Assembly: GCA_022783665.1 (NCBI GenBank) | Contig: JALFZJ010000006.1 | Span: 1 to 64,000 of the forward strand | Direction of reading: 5' to 3' | Source of the DNA: Arcanobacterium sp. | GTDB lineage: Bacteria; Actinomycetota; Actinomycetes; Actinomycetales; Actinomycetaceae | Length of the DNA: 64,000 bases | Part shown: piece after piece, positions 15,804-25,024 of the stretch | How the letters are laid out: every line of letters starts with the position of its first letter | Numbering within the stretch: position 1 is the stretch's first letter | The notes under the pieces: generated by a model | Seen by the model: only the letters and a program-made list of their open reading frames with translations | Told to the model about the DNA's origin: nothing | Databases searched by the model: none | Made by a program: the position numbers and the translations under genes

Positions 15804-17275
15804 TGGCTCAGCCGCCGTCTTTTCAACCGAAAAAGCACCACCCTCGCCCCTCAGCCTATGGTGCACAGGAAGTTGGGCGGAGCGCAGCGTCTCACGCGAG
15901 TTCTTTAGCGCCGCAGCAACAGGCGTCCACACGCAAGCGAGCATCATCGATACCTTCAATGCCGCCGTCGATCCCACCACGGCGAAATAGCGGCGGTGCC
16001 CCATCACCTCGCACGCCACCGCCGCAATCGGTGCCTCCACGCGCCTCAGCGTCGCGGCGCTCTGCGGCGCAAGGCTCTGCAACGCAAGGCTCTGCGCCCC
16101 GTTACTCTACCCAACCGCCACGATCCACCCGCCGTTCCTCTGAGCCGGGCGTACAACGAAGCATCCGCCCTGGTATCCAACAGCCTCGCCAGAAGCTTAC
16201 GTCAAATGACGCAAGCTACCCCCAACGCACGGCAGCATACAGCCAACCTGCTGCGCTGCGCCCCCAAGGCAATACCCCGTATTCGCCTAGCGGCTCGTAT
16301 GCTACACAGCGCACTACATCCCAGGCTGCGTCCGGTACGTACAAGGCTCGTTCATGGGGCAAGATCTTACTGGCGATCGTACTGATATGGCTGTTTATCA
16401 CGGCCTCGTGGTTCGTGTACCTCTATATATACGGCAACTCAAAGCTTGCCCACGTACCGGCACTTGCAGGAGCTTCCAATACGCCGGGCACTACATATCT
16501 CATCGTCGGGTCAGATGAGCGCGGGGGTATCGTGAATGATTCCACCGAGGGCATGCGTGCGGATTCGATTATGCTCCTCCATAAGCCGCGCTCTGGAAAC
16601 CCTGTACTGCTTTCGATTCCGCGAGATAGCTACGTGGAGATCCCTGGCTATAACGCGAACAAGATTAACGCATCATACGCATTCGGCGGTCCGGAACTCC
16701 TCACAAGCACCGTAGAAAACCTCACTGGCCTCACCATCGATCACTACGTACAAATAGGAATGGATGGAGTTGCAGATCTCACGGATGCCGTGGGCGGCGT
16801 CAACCTTTGCCTCGATTACGATGTAAACGATGAACTCTCAGGGCTCGTGTGGCAAGCCGGTTGCCACGACGCAGACGGCGCCACCGCACTCGCCTTTTCA
16901 CGCATGAGATATGCCGACCCGCTGGGCGATATTGGCCGCACCGAACGTCAACGCCAAGTGGTATCGAAGATTCTTGGCAAAGCGATTTCTTTGCACACGG
17001 TAACGAGCCCAAGTGCGCAGCGCGAACTCGTTGGCGCAGGCGCTTCTGCCCTCACCGTGGATGATTCCGATTCTCTGCTCTCGCTTGTGGGCGCAGGATT
17101 CACCTTACGTTCTGTGATGGGTGACGGCGGGCTAGTTGGTACTCCCCCGATCTCTGACCTTGCGTATTATCCCGGTGGTGTCGGGGCAACAGTGCGCCTT
17201 GATCCGGAGAAGATTGATAGTTTTTGGGCGAAGGTACGCGACGGCTCTATCTCAGCTGCCGATTTTGGCCAATAG
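15803..17275 (+). CDS. LCP-family glycopolymer ligase with long disordered N-terminus
   Basis: A 490-aa LCP protein. The first ~185 residues are cytoplasmic and low in complexity, rich in Pro, Ser, Arg and Gln, with an AAQGSATQGSA tandem. One membrane helix (ILLAIVLIWLFITASWFVYLYIY) leads to the LCP domain. Key motifs are TYLIVGSDERGG, MRADSIMLLH, LLSIPRDSYVEIPGY and FSRMRYADPLGDIGRTERQRQ. It is coupled to the previous LCP gene by TAATG. The basic, proline-rich tail is much longer than usual and could be a site of phosphorylation or protein contact, as in mycobacterial cell-envelope proteins. That is speculation. Confidence 0.9.
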   Translation: MAQPPSFQPKKHHPRPSAYGAQEVGRSAASHASSLAPQQQASTRKRASSIPSMPPSIPPRRNSGGAPSPRTPPPQSVPPRASASRRSAAQGSATQGSAPRYSTQPPRSTRRSSEPGVQRSIRPGIQQPRQKLTSNDASYPQRTAAYSQPAALRPQGNTPYSPSGSYATQRTTSQAASGTYKARSWGKILLAIVLIWLFITASWFVYLYIYGNSKLAHVPALAGASNTPGTTYLIVGSDERGGIVNDSTEGMRADSIMLLHKPRSGNPVLLSIPRDSYVEIPGYNANKINASYAFGGPELLTSTVENLTGLTIDHYVQIGMDGVADLTDAVGGVNLCLDYDVNDELSGLVWQAGCHDADGATALAFSRMRYADPLGDIGRTERQRQVVSKILGKAISLHTVTSPSAQRELVGAGASALTVDDSDSLLSLVGAGFTLRSVMGDGGLVGTPPISDLAYYPGGVGATVRLDPEKIDSFWAKVRDGSISAADFGQ

Positions 17276-17306
17276 CACTGGGGAGTATGGGGTTTTGCTC
17301 CGTCAC

Positions 17307-18437
17307 CTAGAGGCCTGAAGCGTCGCGGTGATCAGCTTTCGTCACTTTTACGAGTGCAGCACTGATCGAACCGATCCCCTGAAGCTCTGGAATCTCATAG
17401 GATTCAAGGGAGTAGGTATCGCCAGATTCTGATTCAAGGCGGTTAAGAACTGCCGCAGTTTCACTATCTACAAGGATGCCGTTCACGGGCGCCACGTCAC
17501 ACAACCGTGAAGCAAGATTCACCTTCGGCCCGAAAATATCACCAAACCGCGAGACTACCGGCCCCCACACAAGGGATGCACGTACATCGGGCATATTCGG
17601 CTCATCGCGGAGGACTCGCACAATTTCGTCTACTACCGTGATGCCCGTCTCGAGATCATCGGCTACATAGAGCACGGCATCGCCCACCATTTTCACTACG
17701 CGTGCGCCATACTGTGAAATCACATCTCGGGAAGCAAATTCGAACGTCTGGATAAAATCGATCAGTGCGTGCGGCGTAAGATTGCCCGAACGGTGCGTGA
17801 AACTCACGAGATCCACAAATCCAAATGATCTGGTGAGCTGCACATCCTTTCCATCGGATGCCATATTCTGCAGCTCTGCTTCCGAGCGGCGAAGCATTGC
17901 CGCCAGGTGGCGCCGCCAGGCATATTTCATCTGATACACGAGGAATTCTTCGTATTCATCAATATGGTCAAGCACCATATAACGCGCCGAAAGCTCGTCA
18001 ATATCGTAGCGCCCTTCGAATTCTTCTACGAGTGCCTCATACTGCCAGAGCACCATTCGATCAGCCAGATGTGATTGTGCGCGGATGAGCGAATTTAGCG
18101 AGTCAGAATCTGCAAGGCCAAGTTCCACCACTTTCAGATGTGCGCGCAGAACGTCGATATCGTATTCGGTAAAAAGCTTCGTTTCTGCATCCCGAATCCC
18201 TGGGAAGCCCATGGCTCGCCAAAAGCGCCGGACGACGTTTGGTTGGATTCCAAGAATCTCACTGACGTCGAGTAAAGAATACTTTGATGCGCCACCAAGC
18301 AGCCGAGCCACATGCGTTTCTACGGTGGTCGGCTGTGCTTTCGTCTCAGGCGGGTTTTCACTCCGATGTGGGGTAGTTCCCTCACTCGGCGAATACGCAG
18401 GATCTGTGGTACTCGTCACTCCTTCAACTTTACTCAT
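17307..18437 (-). CDS. Class III adenylate/guanylate cyclase with N-terminal helix-turn-helix
   Basis: A 376-aa protein starting at the ATG at 18437, behind AGGT; the frame is open further upstream but that part looks non-coding. Residues about 50-120 carry a MerR-like HTH (YSLLDVSEILGIQPNVVRRFW, split here as YSLLDVSEILG and IQPNVVRRFW). The C-terminal cyclase domain shows the metal site FVDLVSFT, KMVGDAVLY (substrate Lys and second Asp) and FGPKVNLASRLC (transition-state Asn/Arg). All catalytic residues appear present, so it probably makes cAMP. The C-terminal location of the cyclase behind a regulatory domain recalls the pH-sensing Rv1264 type. It is divergent from maf. Confidence 0.87.
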   Translation of the reverse strand: MSKVEGVTSTTDPAYSPSEGTTPHRSENPPETKAQPTTVETHVARLLGGASKYSLLDVSEILGIQPNVVRRFWRAMGFPGIRDAETKLFTEYDIDVLRAHLKVVELGLADSDSLNSLIRAQSHLADRMVLWQYEALVEEFEGRYDIDELSARYMVLDHIDEYEEFLVYQMKYAWRRHLAAMLRRSEAELQNMASDGKDVQLTRSFGFVDLVSFTHRSGNLTPHALIDFIQTFEFASRDVISQYGARVVKMVGDAVLYVADDLETGITVVDEIVRVLRDEPNMPDVRASLVWGPVVSRFGDIFGPKVNLASRLCDVAPVNGILVDSETAAVLNRLESESGDTYSLESYEIPELQGIGSISAALVKVTKADHRDASGL

Positions 18438-18626
18438 TTTGTACCTATTTTGAAAGTGGTTTCTCTTCGTAATATTTCCCGCCACATCTCGTGTTCGACA
18501 CCAGCCGCGTATGTGTTTGTTTGCCAAACTCAGCAGCAGCCAGAAGAATCGATCCACGCTAACCGCGTGGCAACCAAATCTGAGCCACAACCCTGCGTGA
18601 AGGCTTATAGGCTACCTCAGAGGTGA

Positions 18627-18632
18627 TACGCT
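18627..18632 (+). promoter_or_regulatory. -10 element for leaderless maf
   Basis: TACGCT is followed by six bases and the ATG at 18639, with no ribosome-binding site. Confidence 0.4.
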
Positions 18633-18638
18633 GGCGAT

Positions 18639-19418
18639 ATGTCTCAGCAACTTCTTCTGGCATCGTCGTCACCCGCCCGGTTAAAGACTCTCCGTGCAGC
18701 AGGAATCGCAACACGTGTGTTGGTTTCCCATGTGGACGAAGAGGAAGTTCTTCGCACACTTGCCTCCTCTACGTCTGGCACGCCTAGCGCAAGTGAACAG
18801 GTGAGCACCCTTGCCGAAGCCAAAGGGCGCGCAGTACTTGCACACCTGAGCGCTCAAAGTTCCCGCCATGCAGGGCCAGCCAATGATGGTGTGTCATCGC
18901 CACAACCCGCCTCTGCTTCGTCTTTCCTCCCAGGTGAGCACTCGGGGGAAATCGCAACTGAGCAAACAAGCGGATCTCTACTCGCGCATGGGCCCTACGC
19001 TGCGCTTGTTGCATGCGATTCGATGTTCGAGATGGATCACGAAGTGGTGGGCAAACCCCATACTCCGGAAACTGCTCGTGAGCGCCTCCATAAGATGAGC
19101 GGTAATGCAGGCGATCTCCATACAGGACACTGGGTCTACAATTTCAAAACCGGCGAAGTAGCTGCTGGCGTTTCACGCGCCACTGTGCACATCGCCGAAC
19201 TGACCGATGAAGAGATTGAAGCCTACATCGCTACGGGCGAGCCACTCGCAGTGGCGGGTTCTTTCACGATTGACGGCTTTGGCGGGCCATTCGTTGAACG
19301 TATCGAGGGAGACCACCACGGAGTGGTCGGCATTTCTTTGCCCCGCCTGCGCTCTCTTCTCACCCAGGTCGGGCTTTCCATCACAGACTTTTGGGATAGC
19401 CCCGCCCCGCAACAGTAA
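18639..19418 (+). CDS. maf: Maf-family nucleotide pyrophosphatase
   Basis: The family hydrolyses non-canonical or canonical NTPs to NMP and PPi. The N-terminal LLLASSSPARLKTLRAAGI is the Maf signature. VACDSMFEMDHEVVGKPHTP carries the catalytic Asp region and the conserved GKP, and AVAGSFTIDGFGGPFVERIEGD the C-terminal motif. At 259 aa it is longer than the usual ~200. The extra ~45 residues, between KGRAVLAHL and the VACDSM strand, are low-complexity (Ser, Pro, Ala, Gly) and probably loop out. A terminator hairpin separates it from convergent gltA. Confidence 0.9.
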   Translation: MSQQLLLASSSPARLKTLRAAGIATRVLVSHVDEEEVLRTLASSTSGTPSASEQVSTLAEAKGRAVLAHLSAQSSRHAGPANDGVSSPQPASASSFLPGEHSGEIATEQTSGSLLAHGPYAALVACDSMFEMDHEVVGKPHTPETARERLHKMSGNAGDLHTGHWVYNFKTGEVAAGVSRATVHIAELTDEEIEAYIATGEPLAVAGSFTIDGFGGPFVERIEGDHHGVVGISLPRLRSLLTQVGLSITDFWDSPAPQQ

Positions 19419-19463
19419 TGATGGAGCGCCGGACCGTCTGAACATATCCGGTACATGACGCAT

Positions 19464-19504
19464 AATGGCGGTTTCCGAGGTTTTCACCTCAAGAAACCGC
19501 CATT
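19464..19504. terminator. Bidirectional terminator between maf and gltA
   Basis: AATGGCGGTTTC (19464-19475) pairs with GAAACCGCCATT (19493-19504). An inner GAGGT/ACCTC stem closes on TTTC. It lies between convergent genes. Confidence 0.75.
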
Positions 19505-19617
19505 TGATGGAATGCCCAATGCAGTGTTATGCGGGAGCCGCCATCCAGCAATGGGCTCTTCGCAAAGAGAGGAGCCGTGCGCAGCAGAGTAACGCGCAGC
19601 CCCCCTCTCATGCACTC

Positions 19618-20901
19618 CTACCGTTCGCTCATTTCTGGCACATTGCGCTCGTCATAGCCCTGATACACCTGGCGTGGGCGGGCAATCTTGCCGTTAGGAT
19701 CTTCAAGCATTTCGCGATACTGGGCAATCCAACCAGGCAGGCGGCCTACCACGAACAGCGCCGGGAACATTGGCACAGGGAAGCCCATCGCCTTGTAGAT
19801 CACGCCGGTGTAGAAGTCGACGTTCGGGTAGAGCTTGCGCTCAATAAAGTAATCATCGGAGAGCGCCGTCTGTTCGAGCTCGCGAGCCATATCGAAGAGC
19901 TCTACGTCGCCGTGGAGCTTCTCCAAGATTTCGTCGGCCACGCCCTTCACCACGCGGGCACGAGGATCATAATTGCGATAGACGCGGTGGCCGAAGCCCA
20001 TGAGCTTCACGCCATTCTTCTTCGCCTTCACCTGGTTGACGAACTCCTTGATCGTCAGCCCCTCTTCTTTGATGTGATCGAACATATCGAGCGCTGCCTT
20101 GTTCGCGCCGCCATGCAACGGCCCTGCGAGGGCGCCTACGCCAGCGGAAATCGCGGCATACATCGACGCATTCGATGAACCTACCACGCGCACAGTCGAT
20201 GTGGAGCAGTTCTGCTCGTGATCGGCATGCAGGATGAGCAGCTTCTCCAACGCGTGCACGAGGAGTGGATCGAGAGGCTCCGCACCCGGGGTCGAAAGTG
20301 CCAGGTTGAGGAAGTCCTCGACGAAAAGACGATCCGGATCAGGCTGGAGCACGTAGTGCCCCTCCCCATGCTTTTGGGCATTCGCCGTCAAAATCGGCAC
20401 CTTTGCAAGGAGAATCTTCGTTGCGAGATCGCGCGCTTCAGGATCGAGAGGATCGAGGCTGTCTGGATAATAGTCTCCAAGGCCCGCAATAGCTGCCTGG
20501 ATCATAGCCATTGGAGACGCCTTAGTTGGGAAGTTTTCGTAGAAGCGCCGATAGTCTGAAGGTAATTCGCGGTACCGGTCGATCTCGGCTGTGAATGTAT
20601 CGAGCTCAGACTGCGTCGGCAGCTCGCCATAAATGAGTAAATACGCAGTCTCTAGGAAGCTGCACTTTTCAGCGATCTGTTCAATCGGATATCCACGGTA
20701 ACGCAAGATACCTTGTTCGCCGTCGATATAGGTGATTTTTGACGTCGTTGAGGCAGTGTTCGTAAAACCAGGGTCTAGGGTTACTGTGCCCGTTTCGCCG
20801 AGCATTTGATTGATAAGAAAACCATCGTTGCCGTTCACGGCTTCCACGCGCTCAAGGTCGAGGGTCTTTCCATCGACTGTGAGTTGTGCATTACCAGACA
20901 T
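19618..20901 (-). CDS. gltA: Citrate synthase
   Basis: The 427-aa type II citrate synthase condenses oxaloacetate and acetyl-CoA. Motifs visible are the catalytic His in GPLHGGANKAAL, LMGFGHRVYRNYDPRA (second His and Arg) and the PNVDFYTGVIYKAMGFP region. AAGGGAG sits seven bases before the ATG. A good sigma-70-type promoter lies about 125 bp upstream. Together with the monomeric NADP-isocitrate dehydrogenase in this window, it supplies 2-oxoglutarate for glutamate synthesis. It is convergent with maf. Confidence 0.96.
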   Translation of the reverse strand: MSGNAQLTVDGKTLDLERVEAVNGNDGFLINQMLGETGTVTLDPGFTNTASTTSKITYIDGEQGILRYRGYPIEQIAEKCSFLETAYLLIYGELPTQSELDTFTAEIDRYRELPSDYRRFYENFPTKASPMAMIQAAIAGLGDYYPDSLDPLDPEARDLATKILLAKVPILTANAQKHGEGHYVLQPDPDRLFVEDFLNLALSTPGAEPLDPLLVHALEKLLILHADHEQNCSTSTVRVVGSSNASMYAAISAGVGALAGPLHGGANKAALDMFDHIKEEGLTIKEFVNQVKAKKNGVKLMGFGHRVYRNYDPRARVVKGVADEILEKLHGDVELFDMARELEQTALSDDYFIERKLYPNVDFYTGVIYKAMGFPVPMFPALFVVGRLPGWIAQYREMLEDPNGKIARPRQVYQGYDERNVPEMSER

Positions 20902-21024
20902 TAACGTCTCCCTTCAGCAATGATGGCGCGAGCGCGCCAGTGCGCTTCACACCACCTGTTTTGCAATCGCTATGCAACGTCTTCAGGTTACTCGATTATA
21001 TTAACCGATACATAAAGATATTTC

Positions 21025-21057
21025 TTTATATCGAGATAAAAACCTTGACGTCAAGGT
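21025..21057 (-). promoter_or_regulatory. gltA promoter with palindromic operator over the -35
   Basis: On the minus strand TTGACG (plus 21049-21054), an 18-bp spacer and TATAAA (plus 21025-21030) form a near-consensus promoter reading toward gltA. The -35 is embedded in the perfect 16-bp palindrome ACCTTGACGTCAAGGT (21042-21057), a likely repressor or activator site. Confidence 0.6.
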
Positions 21058-21278
21058 ATTTTACTCGTAATTTCTTCTGTAAGCAGAATTAAGGCAGCTT
21101 CGCCTAGGCAGGCGCACTAAGAGCGCCTACGCCTACGGCCGTTTAGCACACTTACGGCACTCGCGCCAAAACGCATAGGATTGATCGCCCATGTGTCACC
21201 CATGCCACTCGATCAAACGAAGATTCGATTAAAGGGTTCGATTCAAAACCAGCGCCTACCCCAGCACTAACGCTTGCT

Positions 21279-21304
21279 CGGCTTCACGGTTCGAGCCGTG
21301 GCCG
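21279..21304 (-). terminator. Hairpin downstream of dapC
   Basis: CGGC and CACGG pair with CCGTG and GCCG around TTCGAG, with a two-base bulge. It lies 37 bases after the dapC stop, on the transcript side. Confidence 0.5.
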
Positions 21305-21340
21305 GCGCATACAAAACGCACACAAAATGCTGGCGCTTAA

Positions 21341-22486
21341 TCACACACGTGAGGCGGCATATTCCCAACTCCCGAGCCTGTGCGCTGCCGAGCGGATGTC
21401 GGCGTCACTCGCCGTTAAAGATACCCGAACGCGTTTCGCTCCCCCATTGCCATAAAAGGTACCTGGCGCTACCACAATTCCGAGTTCAGCAAATGTGCGC
21501 ACCATCGCCCATGCCTCCATCGGCTCCCCATCTGGATGCTTTGCTGAAAGCCACAAGTAGAGCCCGCCAACTGAATCAGGATCGTTATGTAATCCCGCTG
21601 CCTCTGCAGCACTCAAAAGCACGTTCCTCCGGCGTGCATATATCTCGCGTTGCGCCTTTACATGGTTCTGATCGTTCAACGCCACCGCCATGGCGTGAGC
21701 CACGAAAGATGGCATCATAAAGCCGCTGTGTTTGCGCAGTTCCCCAAGAGGTTCAATGAGCAGCGGATCTCCTGCGATAAATGCGCCGCGATAGCCCGCC
21801 ATATTTGATTGCTTCGACGTGGAGTAAAGCATTAGGAGATTGCGTGTATCGCCGCCGCACACATCATCATTAAGGAGAGACGGTGCTTCGGGTGCGTCCC
21901 ACACAAAAGCGGCATAACACTCGTCTGACGCAAGGATCACCTTGCTATCGCGAGCCCAGCGAATGATTCTGCGGAGCTGTCCGCGATCTAGCACGTGCCC
22001 GTCTGGATTTCCAGGCGAATTGAGCCACAGCATCGAAATACCCGTCGGCCAGCTATTCGGATCCGTATCAGGATCGACTGCCAGCTGTTGCGCTCCTGCA
22101 AGGCGCGCACCCACTTCATAGGTGGGATAGGCGGAGCGCGGAAACGCCACAACACTCCCGCTCCCAAGGCCGAGCATAGATGGCAATAAAGCAACCATTT
22201 CTTTCGAACCGAGAGTAGGAATCACGCCCACCTGCGAGGTAATCCCTCGCTCACGCACCATCCATTGATGAATCGCCTCATGTAACTCTTCGCTGCCGAG
22301 GTTCGGCGGATACGCATGAGCATCTGCCGCCTCGCTCAGCGCTTGGATCACTATTGGCGGTACAGGATCCACGGGACTTCCAATAGTTAAATCAACAGAT
22401 CCCTCGGGATGCCGTGCCGCCCGTTCACGAATAGGCACAAGCGTATCCCAAGGGAAATCTGGAAGTGAGTCACTATAGAGAGGCAT
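21341..22486 (-). CDS. dapC: N-succinyldiaminopimelate aminotransferase
   Basis: A 381-aa class I/II PLP aminotransferase. The PLP lysine is in STSKQSNMAGYRGAF, preceded by the substrate/PLP motifs LNSPGNPDGH and LASDECYAAF. The opening LPDFPWDTLVPIRERA and its place directly after ferredoxin match actinobacterial DapC, which converts N-succinyl-2-amino-6-oxopimelate and glutamate to N-succinyl-LL-diaminopimelate for lysine and peptidoglycan. GAGGA precedes the ATG. The start lies 123 bp after fdxA on the same strand. The specificity is inferred from sequence style and synteny. Confidence 0.88.
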   Translation of the reverse strand: MPLYSDSLPDFPWDTLVPIRERAARHPEGSVDLTIGSPVDPVPPIVIQALSEAADAHAYPPNLGSEELHEAIHQWMVRERGITSQVGVIPTLGSKEMVALLPSMLGLGSGSVVAFPRSAYPTYEVGARLAGAQQLAVDPDTDPNSWPTGISMLWLNSPGNPDGHVLDRGQLRRIIRWARDSKVILASDECYAAFVWDAPEAPSLLNDDVCGGDTRNLLMLYSTSKQSNMAGYRGAFIAGDPLLIEPLGELRKHSGFMMPSFVAHAMAVALNDQNHVKAQREIYARRRNVLLSAAEAAGLHNDPDSVGGLYLWLSAKHPDGEPMEAWAMVRTFAELGIVVAPGTFYGNGGAKRVRVSLTASDADIRSAAHRLGSWEYAASRV

Positions 22487-22609
22487 AAGCTCGATCCTCG
22501 TCTAAATCAGGGGCGGCCTATGGATAGCCTGCTGTGAGTCGGCGTATGCGCCGAGGGCTACCAGCGATAACACAGCGCGACACCTAGACGAGCCACAGCC
22601 TATCCGCAC

Positions 22610-22927
22610 TCAGTTTTGCGGCGGAAGCGCAGCGATAAGCGGATGATCGAAATCCTGCGGGCCAAGCTTCGATGCACCACCTGGCGAACCTATCTCATCG
22701 AAGAACTCAGCATTTGCCTTCGTGTACTCCGACCATTCACTCGGGAGATCGTCTTCATAGTAGATTGCCTCAACCGGGCATACCGGCTCACATGCGCCGC
22801 AATCAACACACTCATCTGGGTGAATATAGAGTGTGCGCTCACCTTCATAGATGCAATCCACAGGGCATTCATCCACGCATGCGCGATCTTTTACATCCAC
22901 ACATGGCAGTGCAATAATGTACGTCAC
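22610..22927 (-). CDS. fdxA: Bacterial 7Fe-type ferredoxin
   Basis: A 105-aa ferredoxin. The N-terminal half holds ACVDECPVDCIYEG and the second site CVDCGACEPVCPVEAIYYEDD, which together bind one [3Fe-4S] and one [4Fe-4S] cluster. The acidic C-terminal tail is typical of actinobacterial FdxA. The start is GTG with AAGGGAG five to six bases before it. It is cytoplasmic and carries electrons to unknown partners. It is followed by dapC, a widespread actinobacterial gene order. Confidence 0.95.
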   Translation of the reverse strand: MTYIIALPCVDVKDRACVDECPVDCIYEGERTLYIHPDECVDCGACEPVCPVEAIYYEDDLPSEWSEYTKANAEFFDEIGSPGGASKLGPQDFDHPLIAALPPQN

Positions 22928-23048
22928 CTTTACTCCCTTACTCGTTACTACAGTTCAAGTATCTGCGGATCAGCACTTGCCAGCAAACCGATTTACGGCA
23001 TGTCCGGCTTTCACAATCAACACACGCCGGCATATTCATACTGCCGGA

Positions 23049-24959
23049 TCACACACAGCGTGAACCATCGTGCGGAGCATACGTCCACGTATTAGTCACA
23101 TCCTCCACTACGCTTCCCTCTCGCGTGATCTTCCGGCCCCACTGCACGGTAAAGCCTGGACCTCCTGGAGATGAAGGAATACACGTGGGATAATTGTTGT
23201 CCCGCGTCGTCGGTTGCGTGTAGGCATAGGGCTCACCTATCCAGTAATCCACATCCCAATACTTGGTAGACCACAATTTCGTGACGAGCCTTCCACCCTC
23301 CACATACGAATCAACCACCGCGCCGTATGGAGTCACGTTCTCCCACACCACGTTAATATCTGGAATCCACATCGTTGATTCCATTCCCATCGGATAACGC
23401 TCGTAATACGTGGTGTGAGCCTGATGCTCGATATCTTTCATACCGGCACGATAGCCCACGTTGAACGAATTCGTAGCCACTTGGGAGAGGCCACCGCCCA
23501 TCCCCTCAGCAGGCAGACCATTCACCGAAACGCCCGAATTCACGAATCCGCGTTCTGCAGTGACATCTCCCAGCAACTCCTGCAGATTAAACTGCTCGCC
23601 GGGTTTGATCACGTGATTGGAAATGTATTGCGAACCTACCCGTAAGTTGATTGTGCGATGGCTGTCAGCGGTCACGGGCGTCGAAATCTCAGACACTACC
23701 TCTTTCACCCCAAGGTTTTGTGCGTCCTCGGTAGTGAATTCCGCCGGTTGCACAACCGTAAGCGCATCCACATCTCGTGACTCGGCTTGCGGCAGCGCAA
23801 CGATCTTCGCCGCCAGATCCGCCACATCCACGCCTACGCCATCTTCAGATTCAATAATCTTTGGAGTCGTATGGTTTTCAATGACGACGTTCGCATCCTT
23901 TGCTTCTTTGACGACGTCTGGAAAATGCTCAGGCATAGCCGCCGTCATCGCTTCTTGATCTAGGGTGAGAGACGGCGTGGCCTTGGATGTATCCGCCTTT
24001 ATCCACGGCCCGATCACGTTCGGTTCGAGCTGCTTTGCCGCGTCACCGAGATGCACGACGATTGGTTTTGCAAGTATCGGCGCAACACTAGTTTCCACAA
24101 ACTCCTGTACCGTTTGCGTCGAAAGGCTTGGTTGTGCCAGCTCGGCGGGCACATCAATCTTCCCCGAGCCGTTAAGCCATTGGGCTTCCAATGCCTCGAG
24201 CACTTGGGACTCGCTCAGGCTTAGACCTGTTTGAGCAGGCGTCACATCGATACTTTCAGATTCGGCGTTGTATGCAAAGCTTGCATCAACTGCGTCACGA
24301 GCAAAATGCTCCGAAATCGCCTGGAGCACATGCTGAGAACCCTCAGCATCAAATTGTGTACGCGCTACGGACGTAGAATCGCCGAAAAAGTGATCCCAGA
24401 TCTTGATCGGATTCCAGCTAAAACCCACAAGCGGATCAAGAGTCGCCTGAGCATTGATCTCAGGCTTGAGCACTGAACTATCGAAAGAGAAAGGCTTCAG
24501 AGCTTCGCCATCGGAAGCATCTGCCGCAAGCGCTACGTCTAAAATGACGCCGCTGTGTTCACCAACGAGCTGATCGCCTAGTTCTTCGTTGAGCTTTTCA
24601 GTTGCAGCTTGGCGCGTCATCCCGCCGACATCCACACCAGATACAACAGCGTGCGCCGGCGTGGTGCCGCTCATCATAAAACCGCTCACGCCGTAGAGCG
24701 CAGCAATCGCCGCGATCGCTGCTGCTCCCGTGATCCACGGCCATTTTCTCCGTGAATGGTGGGCACCGCTTATCTCATCGTCGTTCTCGCCGTCTTGATC
24801 GCCCTCATACTCGGGATTGCCAGACTCTCCCGCATGTTTCTCTAAGTCGTCGCCACGATCAAAAGCATCTTCATCAGGGCGTGATGCTTCTACATCGTCA
24901 CCGATGAAACCGCCCGGATATGAGTCCTCAAACTCAGGTGCGTCGTCGTCAAGAGCCAC
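23049..24959 (-). CDS. VanW-family membrane-anchored protein
   Basis: A 636-aa protein with a GTG start. An acidic cytoplasmic N-terminus of ~75 residues precedes one helix (WPWITGAAAIAAIAALYGVSG). The large extracytoplasmic part resembles repeated PG_binding_4 (YoaR-like) domains. A VanW domain covers about residues 420-560, with FVNSGVSVNGLPAEGMGGG, LSQVATNSFNVGYRAGM and a YYERYPMGMESTMW stretch. VanW-like proteins are linked to the envelope and some vancomycin clusters, but their reaction is not known. The C-terminal tail carries paired Cys that could form a disulfide outside the cell. Confidence 0.88.
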   Translation of the reverse strand: MALDDDAPEFEDSYPGGFIGDDVEASRPDEDAFDRGDDLEKHAGESGNPEYEGDQDGENDDEISGAHHSRRKWPWITGAAAIAAIAALYGVSGFMMSGTTPAHAVVSGVDVGGMTRQAATEKLNEELGDQLVGEHSGVILDVALAADASDGEALKPFSFDSSVLKPEINAQATLDPLVGFSWNPIKIWDHFFGDSTSVARTQFDAEGSQHVLQAISEHFARDAVDASFAYNAESESIDVTPAQTGLSLSESQVLEALEAQWLNGSGKIDVPAELAQPSLSTQTVQEFVETSVAPILAKPIVVHLGDAAKQLEPNVIGPWIKADTSKATPSLTLDQEAMTAAMPEHFPDVVKEAKDANVVIENHTTPKIIESEDGVGVDVADLAAKIVALPQAESRDVDALTVVQPAEFTTEDAQNLGVKEVVSEISTPVTADSHRTINLRVGSQYISNHVIKPGEQFNLQELLGDVTAERGFVNSGVSVNGLPAEGMGGGLSQVATNSFNVGYRAGMKDIEHQAHTTYYERYPMGMESTMWIPDINVVWENVTPYGAVVDSYVEGGRLVTKLWSTKYWDVDYWIGEPYAYTQPTTRDNNYPTCIPSSPGGPGFTVQWGRKITREGSVVEDVTNTWTYAPHDGSRCV

Positions 24960-25024
24960 AGCGATCCCCTTGCTGCAATAATTGCTTATAGTGCCAGCCG
25001 CGTTGCTCCTTGAATTCTATGCGT

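Larger units (their letters stand above)
20902..21340. other. Long intergenic region between gltA and dapC
   Basis: This 439-bp stretch has no credible gene. It holds the gltA promoter with an overlapping 16-bp palindrome (21025-21057), a TAAAGA/TCTTTA inverted repeat just beside it, and the hairpin at 21279-21304 that probably ends the fdxA-dapC transcript. The middle part (about 21080-21270) shows nothing I can name. Tests for a tRNA fold failed by eye. Confidence 0.6.

Noticed and set aside
19465..20178. A 237-codon plus-strand open frame
   Set aside because: It is antisense to citrate synthase, has His/Arg/Ala-rich composition with no family-like motifs, and starts inside a terminator hairpin. 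I take it as a shadow of gltA.
21180..21310. tRNA-like GGTTCGATTC and GGTTCGAG strings
   Set aside because: They resemble T-arm loops, but the flanking bases do not form the 5-bp T stem, and no acceptor or anticodon arm can be paired. One is better explained as a terminator hairpin.
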